Assembly: GCA_023227685.1 (NCBI GenBank)
Contig: JALNVG010000089.1
Span: 1-9,173 of the forward strand
Origin: Bacteroidaceae bacterium
Lineage (GTDB): Bacteria; Bacteroidota; Bacteroidia; Bacteroidales; Bacteroidaceae
Direction: 5' to 3'
Length of the DNA: 9,173 nt
The notes below the pieces were generated by a model, which saw only the letters and a list, made by a program, of their open reading frames with translations, was not told the DNA's origin and searched no databases. The translations under genes were made by a program, and so were the position numbers. This document shows positions 8,077 through 9,173 of this stretch, one piece after another. The number at the start of each line of letters is the position of its first letter. The first letter of the stretch is position 1.

Positions 8077-9173
8077 GACTTCTCCTCCTTAAACGTTATT
8101 GCTTTCGAGGGGCGCCGTATTATAATTAGTCCCCAAAAAGCACCGATTGCTAGAAAAATGATACCTGTATATACTACAGGTAACCACGGATCATGTACAA
8201 GACGAAAAATACTGATGTCACTCCATTTCCCTCTCTGTTCATCAAAGCCTAGTTGGTAGATATCCCAGCCGTTGACATGGGAGGGTTTATTCACTTCTAT
8301 TTTTTCGTTTTTTATCAATCCGGTTTCTGTGTATAAAGTAACATCCGAAGTATAGATCCTAGGTTCTTGTTGAGAAATGACGATATCTTCTGTATTGTTC
8401 AATTGTAAAGTTTGGGAGGGAAACAAGAAGTTGCCACAACTTAACCAACCGGTACGTTGTTGATTGGTTTTCTTATTTATAGCCTCGATGTAGAAGGCTA
8501 TTGTTGATCCATAGGAATGAGACTGCACGAATTTTACGGAATCTCTTGTAGTGATATTGGCAGCTTCGGGAAGATATTTCTTAAGTGTAATATCCCAGTT
8601 GCATAGTTTTCCTTGTGTGAAAGAGGAGTCTATCAATAGCTGTTGAGGCTTTTCTTTGGGTTGTACCTGGCCGGATAGCCTATCAACTATCATTAGTTTT
8701 GGTGGATAGAATTTAATGGAAAATTTATTTAGTTTTATAGCTATTGGTAGTTTCTGCAGATGGTCGTTTCTATCTATGCCTATACATTCGGCTTTGCCAA
8801 GTTTAGAGGTAATTTCTACCTGTTGAAAGTCTGCACTACCACATAGCATACCAACTACAATAATAAGAATACCGAGATGATTGAACAGAAAAGGAATATT
8901 TCTTTTAGTTAAATTATTTATTTGCTGCAAGGTTGCAGTATATAGGATAAGGCAAAGCCATAACATTTGTAAGAAGAAGGTCCATGTGGATAGAATTTGG
9001 GTAAGGCCCATATGAGTAGGTAAATCAGAAAGATGTACAAAGTTTGGGGCCTGACGAATAAGGCCCATGATAAGGGTTATGAGTAATATTCCCGATATAT
9101 TGGCCAAAGCGGCGTAGTAACTGCCAAGCCAGTGAACGATTGTACTGTGTTTGTATATCTTTATGATTATTCC
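8073..9173 (-). CDS. ResB/CcsB-like cytochrome c biogenesis protein (N-terminus off window)
   Basis: This is the partner of CcsA in System II cytochrome c maturation, an inner-membrane protein with a large periplasmic domain thought to bring haem and apocytochrome together. The frame stays open from a TTG at 9107 to the right edge, reading GIIIKIYKHSTVIHWLGSYY just before it, so the TTG is not the start and 366 residues of a longer protein are visible. Hydrophobic segments in the visible part: ALANISGILLITLIMGLI, then STWTFFLQMLWLCLILYTA, then NHLGILIIVVGMLCG with a candidate membrane haem-ligand histidine. A long polar, beta-rich periplasmic region follows, and finally a C-terminal helix introduced by DPWLPVVYTGIIFLAIGAF, a pattern typical of ResB. 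The order resB then ccsA with an ATGA overlap supports the call. In Bacteroides this pair commonly follows nrfHA, which would predict cytochrome c nitrite reductase genes beyond the right edge. Confidence 0.85.
   Translation of the reverse strand, partial: GIIIKIYKHSTIVHWLGSYYAALANISGILLITLIMGLIRQAPNFVHLSDLPTHMGLTQILSTWTFFLQMLWLCLILYTATLQQINNLTKRNIPFLFNHLGILIIVVGMLCGSADFQQVEITSKLGKAECIGIDRNDHLQKLPIAIKLNKFSIKFYPPKLMIVDRLSGQVQPKEKPQQLLIDSSFTQGKLCNWDITLKKYLPEAANITTRDSVKFVQSHSYGSTIAFYIEAINKKTNQQRTGWLSCGNFLFPSQTLQLNNTEDIVISQQEPRIYTSDVTLYTETGLIKNEKIEVNKPSHVNGWDIYQLGFDEQRGKWSDISIFRLVHDPWLPVVYTGIIFLAIGAFWGLIIIRRPSKAITFKEEKS
8081..8090 (-). promoter_or_regulatory. Strong Shine-Dalgarno sequence for ccsA inside the resB 3' end
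   Basis: Read on the minus strand the sequence is AAGGAGGAGA, followed by AGTC and then the ccsA ATG, so the GGAGG core is about 7 bases from the start, an ideal spacing. It also encodes the Lys-Glu-Glu of the ResB C-terminus (KEEKS). Most genes in this window and phylum lack such a site, so it may help reinitiation at the ATGA overlap, though it could be a by-product of the Lys/Glu codons. Confidence 0.55.

Noticed and set aside
8162..8182. Perfect 8-base inverted repeat (TACCTGTA / TACAGGTA) with a 5-base loop.
   Set aside because: It lies within the resB region encoding the C-terminal membrane helix, has no T-run and no promoter context. About one such match is expected by chance in a window of this size.

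Overview
The window looks like a chromosomal segment from a Bacteroides-type member of the Bacteroidota. Four things point that way: a one-protein hybrid two-component sensor/regulator (HTCS), an AT-leaning composition, TATCTTTG boxes matching the Bacteroides -7 promoter consensus (TAnnTTTG) ahead of two genes, and mostly absent Shine-Dalgarno sequences. I cannot name the species from sequence alone.

Left part, plus strand (1-5415): the C-terminal part of a large, probably carbohydrate-active protein (DUF4450-like, tentative) runs in from the left edge and ends at 1012. After an 83-bp gap with a candidate promoter comes a complete HTCS of about 1439 residues. It has a signal peptide, about 14 or more beta-propeller blades, a Y_Y_Y domain, one membrane helix, histidine kinase, receiver and AraC-type DNA-binding domains. 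This pairing is what one expects at the edge of a polysaccharide-utilisation locus (PUL), where the HTCS senses a glycan breakdown product in the periplasm and activates the neighbouring enzyme and transporter genes.

Middle (5416-7260): argS, encoding arginyl-tRNA synthetase, is a housekeeping gene with its own promoter box 28 bp upstream of its start. It probably marks the right boundary of the PUL. A four-codon reading frame, Met-Lys-Lys-Arg-stop, sits between the promoter box and argS.

Right part, minus strand (7291-9173): ccsA and the C-terminal part of a ResB/CcsB-like gene form a System II cytochrome c maturation pair, overlapping by ATGA and transcribed toward argS. ResB runs off the right edge. 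In Bacteroides such a pair often accompanies the nrfHA cytochrome c nitrite reductase genes, but those would lie outside this window.

I found no RNA genes, mobile elements, CRISPR arrays or long repeats. The content is mostly familiar and I do not see a clear undescribed system. The points most worth a second look are the unidentified left-edge protein with its adjacent sensor, a base-composition shift inside the HTCS gene, the tiny arginine-containing leader frame before argS, and an unusually strong Shine-Dalgarno sequence at the resB/ccsA junction.
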